A stretch of DNA of 64,000 nucleotides from contig OX637339.1 of assembly GCA_951799405.1 (NCBI GenBank), positions 14,260,001 through 14,324,000 on the forward strand, in the 5' to 3' direction. Position numbers and translations under genes: made by a program. Positions 20,201 through 31,346 of the stretch are shown here, piece by piece; position 1 is the stretch's first letter; each line of letters opens with the position of its first letter. A model generated the notes under the pieces. It did no database searches. It was not told the DNA's origin and worked only from the letters and a program-made list of their open reading frames with translations. The stretch comes from Agapetus fuscipes (taxonomy: Eukaryota; Arthropoda; Insecta; Trichoptera; Glossosomatidae).

Positions 20201-23200
20201 GGTATGCCCACAAGTAGACATATTTAATAGATACAAATTGTATTCGATTATGGCAAGTATATTATAATTCCACAACCGAGAGTTGCACTTACACACACTG
20301 TTTTTGCACTTACAAAATCAAAACCCAAATCTCAAATGAACATAAATTCTGCAACCCTTGTTGCCTTTCCCTGAAACAGGGATGACATTGGCACAACAGA
20401 TTTTTACGGTATGGATAGTCAACCTTGTACTACTCGTAATTTATCAGTCAAGGAGCCAAGCAACAAAATACCCAACAGACTCAGCACAAATTCCATCCAT
20501 AACAAAATTATTCTGCCAGACGACAGCTTTTTGCTAGGAAAAACAAACTAATATTTAGTTATTGGTTGCTAAGGACCCTAGTCATATAGACCTGTGACAT
20601 TTGCCCGCCGAGAAAAATTAAGAAATTGTGTTCCAATTCCATTCTGCAATCAATTCACAATGTGGAAATAAAATACTTCATACAAATTAATTCTACCAAC
20701 CTTGGTTTTCTTCTTTTTTTCTTTCTTAGCATTACTTTCATCTTCCGTATTCTGTTTATTGGACGCCTGATTGACGGCTTCCTTCTTCTGCGACAAAGTC
20801 CGAAGCCTGTTCAACATAATTGGCTTTGGAATGGCAAAACTTTTAAACCCGACAACAACAGGCTTTTTAGTCGGCAAATCGAGTAAATCGTCCAAGTCTT
20901 GCAAGCTTTCTTTTGAAGGTATTACAACCTCCATTGCAATGTTATCCATGGGGCTTTGAACTGCTTTGTGAGGTGGCGATCCAGGATCAAACATGTCATC
21001 AAGAAACGGTATTTTCTTGGGCGGTGTCTGTTCTTCAACCTCTTTTTGTTCAACAACAACACTCTCATTCATTTTATCATCCGCAACACTTCCATTATTT
21101 TCATCATTAACTGTTGTATTATTTGATTCAGTTGAACTCTTATTGTCACTTTCTTTAATCTTTTCTAAAGCTCGAACCAAATCTTCTGCGTTTATCGATG
21201 AAAAATTGAAATTCAAAAGAGAAATGCTTTCTTTAACGACGGGAGCTTCATCCACTTTAGCTTTAACTGGCGACGCCAACAGTGATTTACAGACTTCCTC
21301 TGAATCTTTATACAAATCATCTTCGTCCGGACAATAATCGATAAAATAGTCAACATTTTTTGGCTTAGCAGGAACCGGTATCTCTTTCAGTTCTACAAAA
21401 CTCTCCTTCAGATCTGCAGCTTTTGTCGGAGTGCTTTCAATACGGGGCGAATCATTTCCTGAAGCTTCCGACCACACATCCTGATTCAACTCTGTATTCT
21501 TAAACATTTTCTGATTTATTTTCGCCAGATCCGGATGTATTTTAGTCGGCACATACTCCATTATAGTCTCTCCATCCTTCCCCAGATCTCCATCAACTTG
21601 TGAAGACATTGTCTGCAGGATTCGTCTCAAAGCCGGAGTTAAATTTTTTTCGCGGCTGCAAATATCTGCTGGTTGGAGGTGCGTCGTTTCCACACTCAAA
21701 ATTTGCACTGTTTCCTTTGCAAACTTGGGTAAAGGTAAATCTATAACCTTTTCAAATGTCTCATTGCTCTTCCTCCTGATGGGTTCATAGCATTCTACTT
21801 TCAGTAGCTCTGGAGCTTTTGCTATTTCAACAGCTATTTCAGGGACACTTATATTATTCTGTGAATTGCCTTCGCATTCACTCTCAAATCCTTCACTGCT
21901 ATATCGTTCACTTTCAGACACAATATCTTCAAACAAGTTCTTGGTAGACTCTTCCAAAGCTTTGACATTCTTCGTGGTGAGACTTGCAACAGATTTTTTA
22001 ACAGGAACTTCAGGCATTCTGAAAGTTTCCTTCTTACAGTCAACTTTGTTTGTTTCAATTTCATCAAAGAAATCATCTTCGTAGAACACTTGTTTTTTTG
22101 CTGCACCTTCCAAGCGAGCTAAATCCATCCGCGCCGAGGTTATCTCTGGCGTTTCTGAGCCGTCGTTTTCAAATTCAGATCTTTGGGAGGCGACAGAAGG
22201 CTGCTGCAGGAGAGCACTGCTGGAACGGCTCAATTCCTCGACCACAATGCTTTCCTTCAAGCTTGGATTCTTTTCTCCATCACTCCCGGCACTACTCGAT
22301 TTCTCTTCATCATTAATTATATCACAGACATTTTCATTGTCGTCCTTTCCTTCACTCGATTCACAGTTTATCACAACAGCTTCTTTTCTCACCACGTTAT
22401 TCTCACTGGTACTGAGATCATTCTCCGATCTCCTTATTCTTCCATTACTTTGAAGCTTAATCCTACTATACTCCGGTACATTATTCTCCTCCGAACTGGA
22501 AGAATCCCTGTTTTCTTGCGCCACTTTATAATATCGCCGTTTCTTTCGCCACTGAAACTTTCCGTTCACGACTTTCCTTCGGCTTTCGCTCACATCCTCA
22601 CTCTTCCTCACACGATCATGCTCGTCCACCAAACAACCAGTCTTTACGAAGCGTTGCCGCCATTTAAAAATGGTCTGAACATCGGGAGGTCGCTTGTTGA
22701 ATGTATTTCTGAACTTCTCTGCGCTTATCAAGCAGTTTTCGTATTTGATAGTCATCAAAACAAGGTTTATGCGCTCTTCTAACGTATAAGTGACGTCTGA
22801 AAGTTCTCGTTTTTGTTCCATCAAGCGATACCTGTCATCGTTCGTCGACGACACCATATTTGACATGATAATGTTTGCATTCCTGGTTGGGTGATTACGC
22901 TGCCATTCGGCTGAATTAAAACTGTCTGTCGAACGTTTTCTTTCTTCATAGCTTGGATTATACCGTGTCGTTGTGCTGGGAACATTCCTTCGATGGTACA
23001 AGCTATCAATGCGCGGCAAATACTTGTTGGGGTGCGCCATTTCCTCTCTTTGCATGTAATACGGCTTACTCTGATTGAAATGCGTTACATCGTTACGTTT
23101 TCTTTCCCTGTAATTTTGGATCACGGCCATATTTGATCTATAAATGGAGTCACTGCTTTTAACCGACATATTATCTTCAACAGGCTGTTTAGCAGCAACC

Positions 23201-26200
23201 ACAGCAACATTCACTTCCTTTCCTTCATTTGTATCCACGACATGTTTCCCTACATTAATCCTCTCCGCTTTTTCAGGTATTTGTCGGTTCAAATCCAACT
23301 TGATCACTTTGTTTAGTTTCTTTTCATCACCATTGCATTTTGACGGGTTTGGAGGAATAGAGACTTGGGGTTCTGCATTTCTTGATGCTTTATTTGAGAG
23401 GTTTCTGTCCGAGGATCTGTCTTTATCGGTGGACGCATCAGTAGAAGTCCTGAGTCTCTTGATTGGCCGTGATCTTGATGCCGACAGCGGACGCAAGGCT
23501 GCTTGCAGGTCAGCCGCTTCCACCTGAAGGTAAACACGCCACCATCTTTATTTGTTCAATCACAGATCATTACATGGGCAGAGCGTAACATGTTCAGAGC
23601 GTTTCATTTCAATCTTTAGCCAGCACATCATGCTGAGAGCATATCATGTTCAGAGCATTGCATGTAGTTTGTAGGCAGCATAACATGCTCAGATCATATA
23701 ATCTGGGACGTAACATGTTCAGAGCGTAACATGAGCAGAACATTTCATTTATTCTTAAGCCAGTATAACATGCTTATAGCATATCATGTTCAGAGCTTAA
23801 CACGCTCAAGGAGCTGGAGTATACTACAAAGAGCAGTATGACATTCTCTGAATCCATCACCACAACAGTTTTTGCCACAATCTATATTATTTCTTTTAAC
23901 ACTCCATGCACTTTATATTCCACAGACAAGTTATTTTTCTTATTTCAACACCATCAATGCACTTTAAACTTTATGATTCAACACTTTTTTTTTGGTAAAC
24001 GATTTTAATCACAGATAATTTAAAATTATTAAATTAAAAAACATTGACAAGAGAGTACACTCTTCTGAAATTGAAAACTGTGGCCATTTTCTTATTATCC
24101 ATGTTAGAAATGATTCTGAAATGTTCATTAATTTTCTGTTGTTTTGTTTTGTTTGTGTTTTCACTCAAAGCTTCACTTTTTTTCACAGTTGAGAATTTCT
24201 GTAGATTTTCAATAAAAACAAATTTAGTAATTTCATCAAAATGTAAAGTCTTTGTGATTTCAACAATGGGGTGTTAAATACAACAATATAAATTGTGACA
24301 ATAACTTCTAAAGGATAGCAAAGAATTAAATATTAAATAAAAAAGGTAAAATAGGAAAAAGAAATACTCTTTCTATAATAATAGGTAAATTTTTCAGAAC
24401 AACGTTTTGTGGCACTAGCCACCCCTAGAGCGCTTTTATGTGTATTATACAAATGTGTCTTACAGTGGCGAAGGGTGCCATACAAGCCAGTTTCCATCGG
24501 CTTCCCTTTTAAAATTATGTAACAAAGTGGTTAAAAAATATAGGCACAAAGTAAAAAAATACTTTTAAAACCTAAGAAACAATACATATTTTTCCCCCAT
24601 TGAAACCATGCAGTCTCTTTATTATCATTTTTGCCTCATTTTAAACGGGAAACCGATGGGAATTGGCTTGTATGGCACCGTTCGCCACTGGTGTCTTAAG
24701 CAACTTCCTGAAACTGCCAACACTGGTTTCTGTTCTCAACTCCAGAGGTAGATTGTTCTAACAGGATCGGGAAGCCGAACCATGAAGTTCTACAATATTT
24801 TGAAATTGTGAATAAAACATTGCGTAAATTCCCCTTCTATAATCTATAATAATCTAATCCCTTGAGTGTGCAACTAGAAAAATGTATGGAAGAGACAACA
24901 GCACCCTTAGTGACTAATCTAGTTTTCATACTTTTTCTATTTATGCGACAGTAGGAAATTTACCCTATGTACATATTCCATTATGAAAGTAATGCCCATG
25001 ATTTTATTTTGACGTGAATATCCATGGCAGTGCAGCAGAACCGGTCGGGAAATATGGTGAGGGGTCTGCTTCATAACACATATGGTCATCAGTTTGCTCT
25101 GAGCAGTGTGAGCGGAAAGTCGTGCCTTAGCGTGAAATGTTGTTTATGACTGCAATATGGTTCGATGGAGCATTTTCTTGAACAGCTATACGCCATCAAG
25201 TTTTCCGTGAGGACAATGGAAACCTGATGAAATGGAAATTCCAGATGCTTCAAAGAGTGATATTTCTTCGGAGAGAGAAATACATATAATCCAAGATAAA
25301 ACAATAACAGTAATGTATCCAGTGAGAGTCCTTGGCTAATATATGTATAATCTAAGTTGCAAAGACAAATTAACATTTAAAATTCATATTAAATGCATGC
25401 CAACAAACACACGCATAAGTTTGAATTTACAAAAGTACTTGAGTACTTACAAATACAAAGCCAAACCTCAAATGAACATAAGCCCTGCTACTTTTGCCGA
25501 CCTTCCCTGAAACAGGGGTGAGGGGTAACCTTACCTATAAGTCAAGGAACAAGGAACCTACTATAATTATTCAATAACCATGTACCTTAACTCTACATGA
25601 AACAAGAATGTCTGAATTTCAAGGTCAGACTGATGTGTAGCTCTTTCAATGCAGAGAGTATAAACAAAGCTTGTGGGTTAGCTGGAGCAGTAAGCATTAC
25701 AAGGCTGACCTTCTCATGGGAAGTCTTGTGTTTCTTCCTGCGCCCAAACTCATCATATTCATCTTCGTCAGAGTCATGTCGGGGCCGGTACTCCACGGTC
25801 CCTCGCTCGTTATAGCCGCCTCCGTATCCAGTGCGGGCCTCCACCTTAACGAGACAAACAATTTTTATCTTTAGCAACATAAGACGTAATGATTAAACTC
25901 AATTGCTTTTTCCTAACAAGGCATTCACGCAAGATTGCTCTTGATGATGCCTTGTTAGACCAAAACATTAAAGTTTTATAGTTTTCTTTTAAATTTTAAA
26001 TTCATGTAAATTTAAACTTTGTTTTAATTTTTTTTTTAAATTGATTAATAATTTGTACTTGGCACTCATTTTTCTGCATATACGTACGGTAGAAATGCTT
26101 ATTCAAGCGGAATGACTGGTAAGATGGAATAATAGGTCCGAAATGACCGAGTTATGAACCCAAATCAGAACTGAACATAAACCCTGCAACTTTTGCTGAC

Positions 26201-26572
26201 CTACCTTACAACGGGAATGACATTTAAAAAGGAAATGATATACAGAAACGAGGAAGTTACAACACAACTTCTACAAAATGAAATGGGGGTTAAACATTCA
26301 ACACAAACCTCTCCGAATTTTGGTGCGTTGCAAACGTTGCACGTCTGTCTTCTCGCCCAGTTAACATTAGCGCATTTACTGCATTGCCAATCATCTGCAC
26401 TGAATAAGCCCCTGGACTTGTCAGCCGCCGACTTCCCTATTTCAGTGCCAAGTTTCTTAGAAGAAGCCTTATCAACCCGCTCCTTGCTGCATCTGTTACA
26501 CGTGAGCCTTCTAGCAAAGTTTATATTGGCACAGGACTCGTCAGGACACATCCAATCTCCATCGTTCATCAT
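14289..26572 (-). CDS. ZRANB2: ZRANB2-type RanBP2 zinc-finger RS protein (6 exons)
   Basis: Nuclear RNA-binding, SR-related splicing factor; in the human protein the two zinc fingers bind GGU-containing RNA. Exons in order: 26572-26309, 25844-25710, 23523-20701 (optional), 16888-16729, 15938-15755, 14595-14289. Exon 1 encodes both fingers, WMCPDESCANINFARRLTC and WQCSKCANVNWARRQTC. Exon 2 gives RTGYGGGYNER and the acidic DEDEYDEFGRRKK. Exon 4 has DLSKYDLWGS, exon 5 a serine run, exon 6 an RS/RD-rich tail ending YGRGRAR. Without exon 3 the product is 349 residues (human 330); with it 1,290. Phases agree at every junction. The exon 5 donor (aa|gtaata) overlaps an in-frame TAA, so retained intron 5 would end the protein there. 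Starts at the MMNDGDW methionines. Confidence 0.9.
14763..14875 (+). repeat. SINE family S2, 5' part
   Basis: The head 'actggtctgtatttgagtgg' and box B-like 'ttggttgaattcccgacgg' are followed by the 'acaaaaaact' start of the body. Confidence 0.5.
15070..15725 (+). repeat. SINE family S2, split by a MITE
   Basis: The head and first body part (15,070-15,171) and the second part (15,578-15,725: 'aacggtcaccaaaagtccat' to 'acaaaataaatcatc') are contiguous in other copies such as 52,996-53,292. The interruption is the MITE at 15,178-15,575. Confidence 0.65.
15178..15575. mobile_element. MITE with ATATCGACGGTTAAA ends (copy 1)
   Basis: About 400 bp with inverted ends catatcgacggttaaa / tttaaccgtcgatatg. 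It contains a 161-codon chance ORF on the plus strand. A second copy in the opposite internal orientation is at 38,723-39,144. Inserted inside SINE S2. Confidence 0.75.
15975..16233 (-). repeat. family R, full copy (inverted)
   Basis: Full length, minus orientation. Lies 25 bp from the next copy in opposite orientation, giving a head-to-head pair within ZRANB2 intron 4. Confidence 0.75.
16258..16503 (+). repeat. family R, full copy
   Basis: Plus-strand member of the head-to-head pair; core 'cacccctgtttcagggaagg' intact. Confidence 0.75.
16947..17180 (+). repeat. family R, diverged copy
   Basis: Starts just upstream of ZRANB2 exon 4 and runs to the RTE remnant. Shortened between 'ttgaggtttg' and 'cacattcagc'. 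Confidence 0.7.
17277..19816 (+). mobile_element. decayed mariner transposon
   Basis: TIRs of about 22 bp sharing GGTCCCAAAGTTCTGT, with TA at 17,275-17,276 and 19,817-19,818. The transposase is in pieces: an N-terminal helix-turn-helix region from about 17,421 (LHRCGHSPSTIFKLIENFN, PRSVRTPAVIKA); a middle from about 19,100 (LFTDEKIF with the first catalytic Asp, VPRVQHGQHPSSVMVW); and an end to 19,713 (NPLDYKIWQVLEK, AAIDDWPRRLSACIK). Several frameshifts and an insertion make it inactive. Confidence 0.85.
17707..18990. mobile_element. TIR transposon inserted in the mariner
   Basis: 1,284 bp with inverted ends ATGCCCGTTTTCACC and TA on both sides (17,705-17,706; 18,991-18,992). Subterminal parts share 'acctagct' and 'taaa' motifs. 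Inside, a short minus-strand ORF (18,588-18,776, MDMDADILVFLETLED) looks like the start of a transposase but is not assigned. Excising it rejoins the mariner sequence at ...KDLVYEH. Confidence 0.7.
20161..20456 (-). repeat. family R, diverged full copy
   Basis: Minus orientation, with extra bases in the middle. Lies between the RTE remnant and the giant ZRANB2 exon. Confidence 0.65.
20701..23523 (-). CDS. giant in-frame exon of ZRANB2 with helix-turn-helix domain
   Basis: 2,823 nt (941 codons) open throughout, with an acceptor (ttaccttcag|GTGGAAGCG) and a donor (ACCAAG|gttggt, weak), both phase 0. It can be kept or skipped without frame change. There is no ATG in its first 118 codons, so it reads as an internal exon. 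Residues 247-303 of the exon (bases 22,615-22,785) read YTLEERINLVLMTIKYENCL then IFKWRQRFVKTGCLV. This resembles the DUF4817 helix-turn-helix found in insect transposase-derived proteins (family assignment by eye). The rest is Ser/Glu-rich and low in complexity, apart from patches such as ARMDLARLEGAAKKQVFYED. Alternative: an intronless gene of its own, inside the intron, starting at an internal methionine. Confidence 0.7.
23570..23810. repeat. cluster of short degenerate repeats
   Basis: About a dozen copies of a 15-20 bp unit close to CATGTTCAGAGCRTAA, some as near-palindromes (acatgttcagagcgtaacatg-type). They lie in ZRANB2 intron 2 immediately upstream of the giant exon. Not a known microsatellite. 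Confidence 0.6.
24463..24690. mobile_element. hAT-type MITE
   Basis: 228 bp with inverted ends starting CAGTGGCGAA, arms of about 55 bp, and a perfect 8-bp target duplication GTGTCTTA at 24,455-24,462 and 24,691-24,698. An 8-bp duplication and CAG..CTG ends are typical of hAT elements. Non-coding. Confidence 0.85.
25347..25549 (-). repeat. family R, internally shortened
   Basis: Both ends are present; the part containing 'tggcaaagtgaaccatttt' has been lost. Confidence 0.65.
26154..26222 (-). repeat. family R fragment
   Basis: Core only ('gaacataaaccctgcaactt' to 'gggaatgacat'), just after ZRANB2 exon 1. Confidence 0.45.
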
Positions 26573-27010
26573 TTTTAAAACAACAAAAAAATCGCTAATA
26601 TTTTTTCCAGCACACCGGTTTTTTCAATCGTGATTTTGAATGTTAATTATGCAGTTTGAGGAGCGCTTCAACTTGTAAGATGAAGCGCAGACACTACCGG
26701 GTTTGTTGTAAACATTTGTTTTGATTTAGATTGTGTTTAAATATCAATATTTTGTAGTTTTTTAGACATTCGTGGAATAATGGCGGAGAAGCGAAGCCAT
26801 GGCAGATGATTTTTGATTGCCAGTGCTGTAAAATATTTACGAAATGGGAAAATTTTAGGACTCGACCACAGAGTAGGACTCGACATAAAAATGGATTTTG
26901 TGAAAGTTTGACAGCTGTGAAACTTGTTTACGTATTTTTGTTTGGACTTTGCACTAGAGTTATAAAATTGATATAATTTCAATTACATACGTGTATTTTT
27001 TGCATTAAAT
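26573..27010. promoter_or_regulatory. shared divergent promoter of ZRANB2 and ECH1
   Basis: 438 bp separate the two start codons. Visible motifs: a perfect 8-bp inverted repeat GCGCTTCA/TGAAGCGC (26,663-26,670 and 26,681-26,688), and AATAATGGCGG (26,776-26,786), close to the YY1/Pho-type consensus common in housekeeping promoters. No TATA box placed for either gene. Transcription start sites are not known. Confidence 0.5.
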
Positions 27011-30000
27011 ATGCTTTCATCATCATTAGCCAAAACAAGACAGCTTTCAGGTATTTTTTGTCACAATGATTATCCTGTAAAGATAGTAGTCATAGATACA
27101 CTTATTGTAGGTTACTTTTGCAACCATATCAACTGAGATTCCTTTGAAATCCTCATTATTATTGTAAAATAAATTTGTTGATGCATACTCATTTATGCCT
27201 AATGTTATTTGCTGTTATTTACTTGATTTTTTATGCAGATAACCCTTCTGAACTATCAATCGAGAAAGTGGCAACACAGTGTTCCATATATATATATTTC
27301 AAAATACAATCCATAGACAAAGTATCCTTCACGTGTTTGTTTTTAAATTTTTCAGGGCTACTCTTGAAGGCAAAGTATTGCACGGCTCCCAATATACCTA
27401 GCTATGAAACTCTTGCCGTCAGCGTTCCTAAACCTTTTGTTTTTCATGTGGAGTTGAACAGACCTAAGCAACTCAATGCTTTGAACAAGGCACTATGGGT
27501 GTAAGTACAGCCATATTTTTTACTTAAGTTAGAAGGTATCCGGTGAAAATCTCTGGTAAAAAAATATTATATGTAGGTATCATTTTCAATAACATTCTTT
27601 AATCTATCACAAGATTTAGCTTCATCCAGGCTTAGGCTTACATCAACTGGGTCTTACAGGACAAACGATGATAGAGCTCGTAGAGAGCCTTAGCGATAAT
27701 GAAGTCGGCGTAAAAAAGCCAGGGGAAAATTGTGATGCCCTCCTACTTACAGGGTTATTAAAGTAAAAGCTAACCAATCCATTGTTGTGGGTGTTGGTGT
27801 CAAATGCATTATAAATATTAAACCCAGCCTGTGTAAGCATGTTAAAGTACAATAAAAATAAAATGATCTTGCAGCTACAGGATGGTAAGGAATAATATTA
27901 CGAGAATAAAATGAAGAGTTTTGAATCAATATTTAATATTTTAATGTTTATTTTGAATTGCAGGGAGCTTGGGAAATGCTTTGAGAGTCTTAGTGACAAT
28001 CCAGATTGCAGAGTTGTAGTCCTGTCTGGAAGTGGAAAGCATTTCACTGCAGGTATGAGCTATTTTCATTTTCAGTTTTGTATCTTGCCTGATATGGTCA
28101 AATAAACTAACAGGATGAAAAAAACGGATTTTACTGACCGTGCAAAAGAGAAGAAAGATTTTCTCAACGTTTCGTCGGAGTCATATCCGACGCCTTCGGG
28201 AGACGTGTGTCCTCTATAAGGAGGAACCACGAATTAATTTACCTTTCATTAATCGGACGATTTCACAAGAAGACATAATATCGTCCTTCTCTACAACTGG
28301 GGCTATAGCGACATCTATGGATGTATCTCCGAAGGTTAATACAAATAAAAATACCTACAACCTTCGGCCTCGATCAAACAACAATAATTCAACAGTTCGT
28401 GGTTCCTCCTTATAGAGGACACAAGTCTCCTCAAGACGTCGGATATGACTCCGACGAAACGTAGAGAAAATCATTCTTCTCTTTTGCACAGTCAGTAAAA
28501 TCTGTTTTTTTCATTCTTTAAAATGTCTAACGACCGTAATCATAATTTAAAATCTTTAAACTAACAGGAGTTACTTTGAGATACTTAAATACTTTGAGAG
28601 CTCTCAATGCTGTATGTTTATTCCCAGGATGTGATTGGTTGATTATCACGTACAATTGTAAAATAGGTATGATGAATATCCTATAATATATGTTGCAAAG
28701 ATTTATTAATATTTCAGATTTGTACTGTATTAATTGCATGCTACAGCAGACTTATACCTACATGCTGCATGTGTATTATCTATTGGATAATTTTGTAAGC
28801 GCCATGTTGTGAAACATCACACCAAGAGCGCTTTACAACATTTTAGAAAATGGTGTACCTACACCTTATTTTTTAAACAAACCTACATATATCTTTGCAA
28901 TTTAGATTAAAGATAGATTGTTTCAAATAAATACTTTTCAAGATATGGGAAATGTGTTCTTGTTTTATGAAATAAACCTTGTGCTTATGTTTGTTGTGTG
29001 TGTTTTTGCAGGCTTAGATCTCAACGACATGATGGTGCAAGCGCAGGAGGTGAGCGAACACGAGGACATTGCCCGCAAGTGTAAAGTGATGAACAGGATG
29101 ATACGCCTCTACCAGGAGAGCATCTCGTCACTGGAGAAGTGTGTCAAGCCGGTGATAACCTGCACACATGGTGCGTGTGTGGGGGCAGGGGTGGACATGA
29201 TCACAGCTGCCGATATAAGGTAGGATCCTTCTTTTTTCCTTGCCTTTATCCACTTCTCATTATCCTCTTGTTTGCATAAATATAATAATTTTATTCCAAT
29301 CTTCTTCGTCGAGACAGATGCTACACTATTATTGCCCAGTGGCGGGCAGCTTCCACCGCTCCATTTAATTGAATCATGTGGAAATAAAATCGCAAGCGTG
29401 GTCGACGTGGCGGACAGAATCTTGACAAGCTCCCGATAACCTCCACTTCAAGTAAAGTGGTTGGCACCCCCCGACCTGTAAAAGTTTTTCTATTTTATTG
29501 AATTAATAATGATTTGATTTTGCAGGTACGCCACCAAGGACGCCTGGTTTCAGGTGAAGGAGGTGGACATTGGCATGGCAGCTGATGTGGGTACCCTGCA
29601 ACGTCTTCCAAAGGTAACAAATCTATAAAATACTACTTTGTTTAAAAGTACACCTGCCAAAAGTTTGTGAGCGCTTAAAGTGCTTGAAGCGTGCTCCCTG
29701 AACACGGCCTAAGCCCTGTACGTAGGTCTTTAGTATGAATACTACTTAAACTATTATTTTTTCAGGTTATTGGAAACATGTCATTGGTCCGTGAGTTGTG
29801 TTTCACGGCCAGAAAAGTACATGCAGATGAAGCTTTATCCTGTGGACTTGTTGGGAAATTATTTGAAGACAGAGAAAGGTGATAAAATACAACAGTAATT
29901 ATTTATCTATGATTTATGATAAAAAAATTCTATATCACTGTTTCACATCTGTAGATTTACAAATGTACTGGCAGCTGAATACACATACACACGCATTGTT

Positions 30001-31286
30001 TTTTCATTGAGCGTTTTCATTAAAAATGATGTACCTATCTTTATAATTTTGAGTAAATCAATGTTAGAAATTGCTGGATATTTGATTTATTGATGTGTTT
30101 CCAGTTTACTGAAAGGTGCTTTGGAATTGGCTGAAGACATTGCGTCCAAAAGTCCTTTGGCCATCCAGCTAACTAAGGAAAGTCTTGTCTATGCACAGGA
30201 CCATACTACACAAGAAGGACTAGATTTTATTGTGAGTATGGCATTCCTGCCATCTTATTCATTTTGATTTTTGAAGTAGTCAAACTCGGGTATAGCGATC
30301 ACGCATGTGCCGAGTTAACAACTACAATAAGTCCCCTTGGGGTGGCTAGTGCCACTAAACGGCACTGTATAAAATTGGCCAATTATTATTATTATTATTA
30401 CTCGTATTCCTTGACTTATAGGTTGGTATGAGGCTGACCACCCATACTGTAAAAAAATGGTTCACTTTGCCAATGTCACCCCTGTTTCAGGGAATGCCGG
30501 CAAGAGTTGCATGGCTTATGTTCATTTGAGGTTTGGATTTTATTTGTAATCGCGAACTACACGTGTTTGTTTGTGGGCATACATCTGAGAGCTTTGAATG
30601 AAAATATCCTTGCAACTTAGATTATAGATTATAGATTATAATGAGCAAGTACTTATTGATTTGTTAGTTCAGGGCCTATTTTTGTACTAACGTGTTCGGA
30701 TATAACAAGGGTGCTCCATGAATATAAATACCAATTAATATGGTAGACTCAATGTACTCAGTTAAAAAAGAAACAAAACAATTTGGAACAGTCTTATAAT
30801 GCCATATATTTTATACAAGAGAAAGAAAGCTACCAGACTGGCTTATAAGCAGACTTTACGTAAACAGAGGGTTTATAATCCCTGATAGTTATCTGTGTAA
30901 GACACATTTATTATTTTGTGTGTGTGCTGCATGCCTTAATTGTATCAGAATTCCTAATTTCATACAAATATAAAATGTGTTGCTTTATAATATGCAAACT
31001 GTCATACCCCAGCGTAAATAGGGAGATTAGTAGGCAGCTACTTTATTCACCTTCTCACATTTATAGTAACGGAGTTCGTATTCATATAACCGAATTTGAC
31101 TATGTGATCCCTAATTTAAAATCAGATAACATTTGAGTTTTACAAAATAACTTGTAATTTGCATATTTGTTTGTGTTATATTTTCAGCGTACGCAGAACC
31201 AAGTAATGCTGCAGAGTGAAGACTTTGTGAATGCTTGTATGGCGCAAGCAACCAAGAGCGAGAAACCTGTGTTTGCCAAATTGTAA
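27011..31286 (+). CDS. ECH1: delta(3,5)-delta(2,4)-dienoyl-CoA isomerase (8 exons)
   Basis: Crotonase-fold enzyme that shifts double bases of dienoyl-CoAs during oxidation of odd-position unsaturated fatty acids, in mitochondria and peroxisomes. Exons: 27,011-27,050, 27,356-27,500, 27,964-28,052, 29,012-29,219, 29,526-29,613, 29,766-29,878, 30,105-30,231, 31,188-31,286; total 909 nt, 302 residues, all phases consistent. The N-terminus (MLSSSLAKTRQLSGLLLKA) looks like a mitochondrial presequence. The oxyanion-hole region is HFTAGLDLNDM. Catalytic acids Asp153, Glu173 and Asp181 (GVDM, VKEVD, AADVGT) keep the 20- and 8-residue spacing of rat Asp176/Glu196/Asp204. The last three residues, AKL, fit a peroxisomal PTS1. 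Intron 3 carries a fold-back element. Confidence 0.95.
28115..28515. mobile_element. long fold-back element in ECH1 intron 3
   Basis: Arms of about 125 bp (28,115-28,240 and 28,390-28,515), some 90% alike by eye, share TTTCGTCGGAGTCATATCCG. The 150-bp centre, read with the arms, gives a 91-codon plus-strand ORF containing NTYNLRPR, a motif common in retroelement proteins. Class uncertain. Confidence 0.7.
28680..28795 (-). repeat. family R fragment
   Basis: Terminal part only ('atgttgcaaagatttattaa' to 'ctgcatgtgt'). Confidence 0.4.
30407..30640 (+). repeat. family R, full copy in ECH1 intron 7
   Basis: Preceded by (ATT)n and ending in three ATTATAG units, which suggests a tail of short repeats. 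Confidence 0.75.
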
Positions 31287-31340
31287 AACAATGACTTATG
31301 TACTTTATTTATCTACCTCTCTTATATAAGCATTGATCAA

Positions 31341-31346
31341 AATAAA
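31341..31346 (+). terminator. polyadenylation signal of ECH1
   Basis: AATAAA 55 bases after the stop codon. Confidence 0.7.

Noticed and set aside
20771..23527. Several plus-strand ORFs up to 199 codons
   Set aside because: Antisense shadows of the giant ZRANB2 exon.
28440..28470. Hammerhead ribozyme in the fold-back element
   Set aside because: The 'cgacgaaacg' piece resembles its GAAA strand, but there is no CUGANGA core in either arm.
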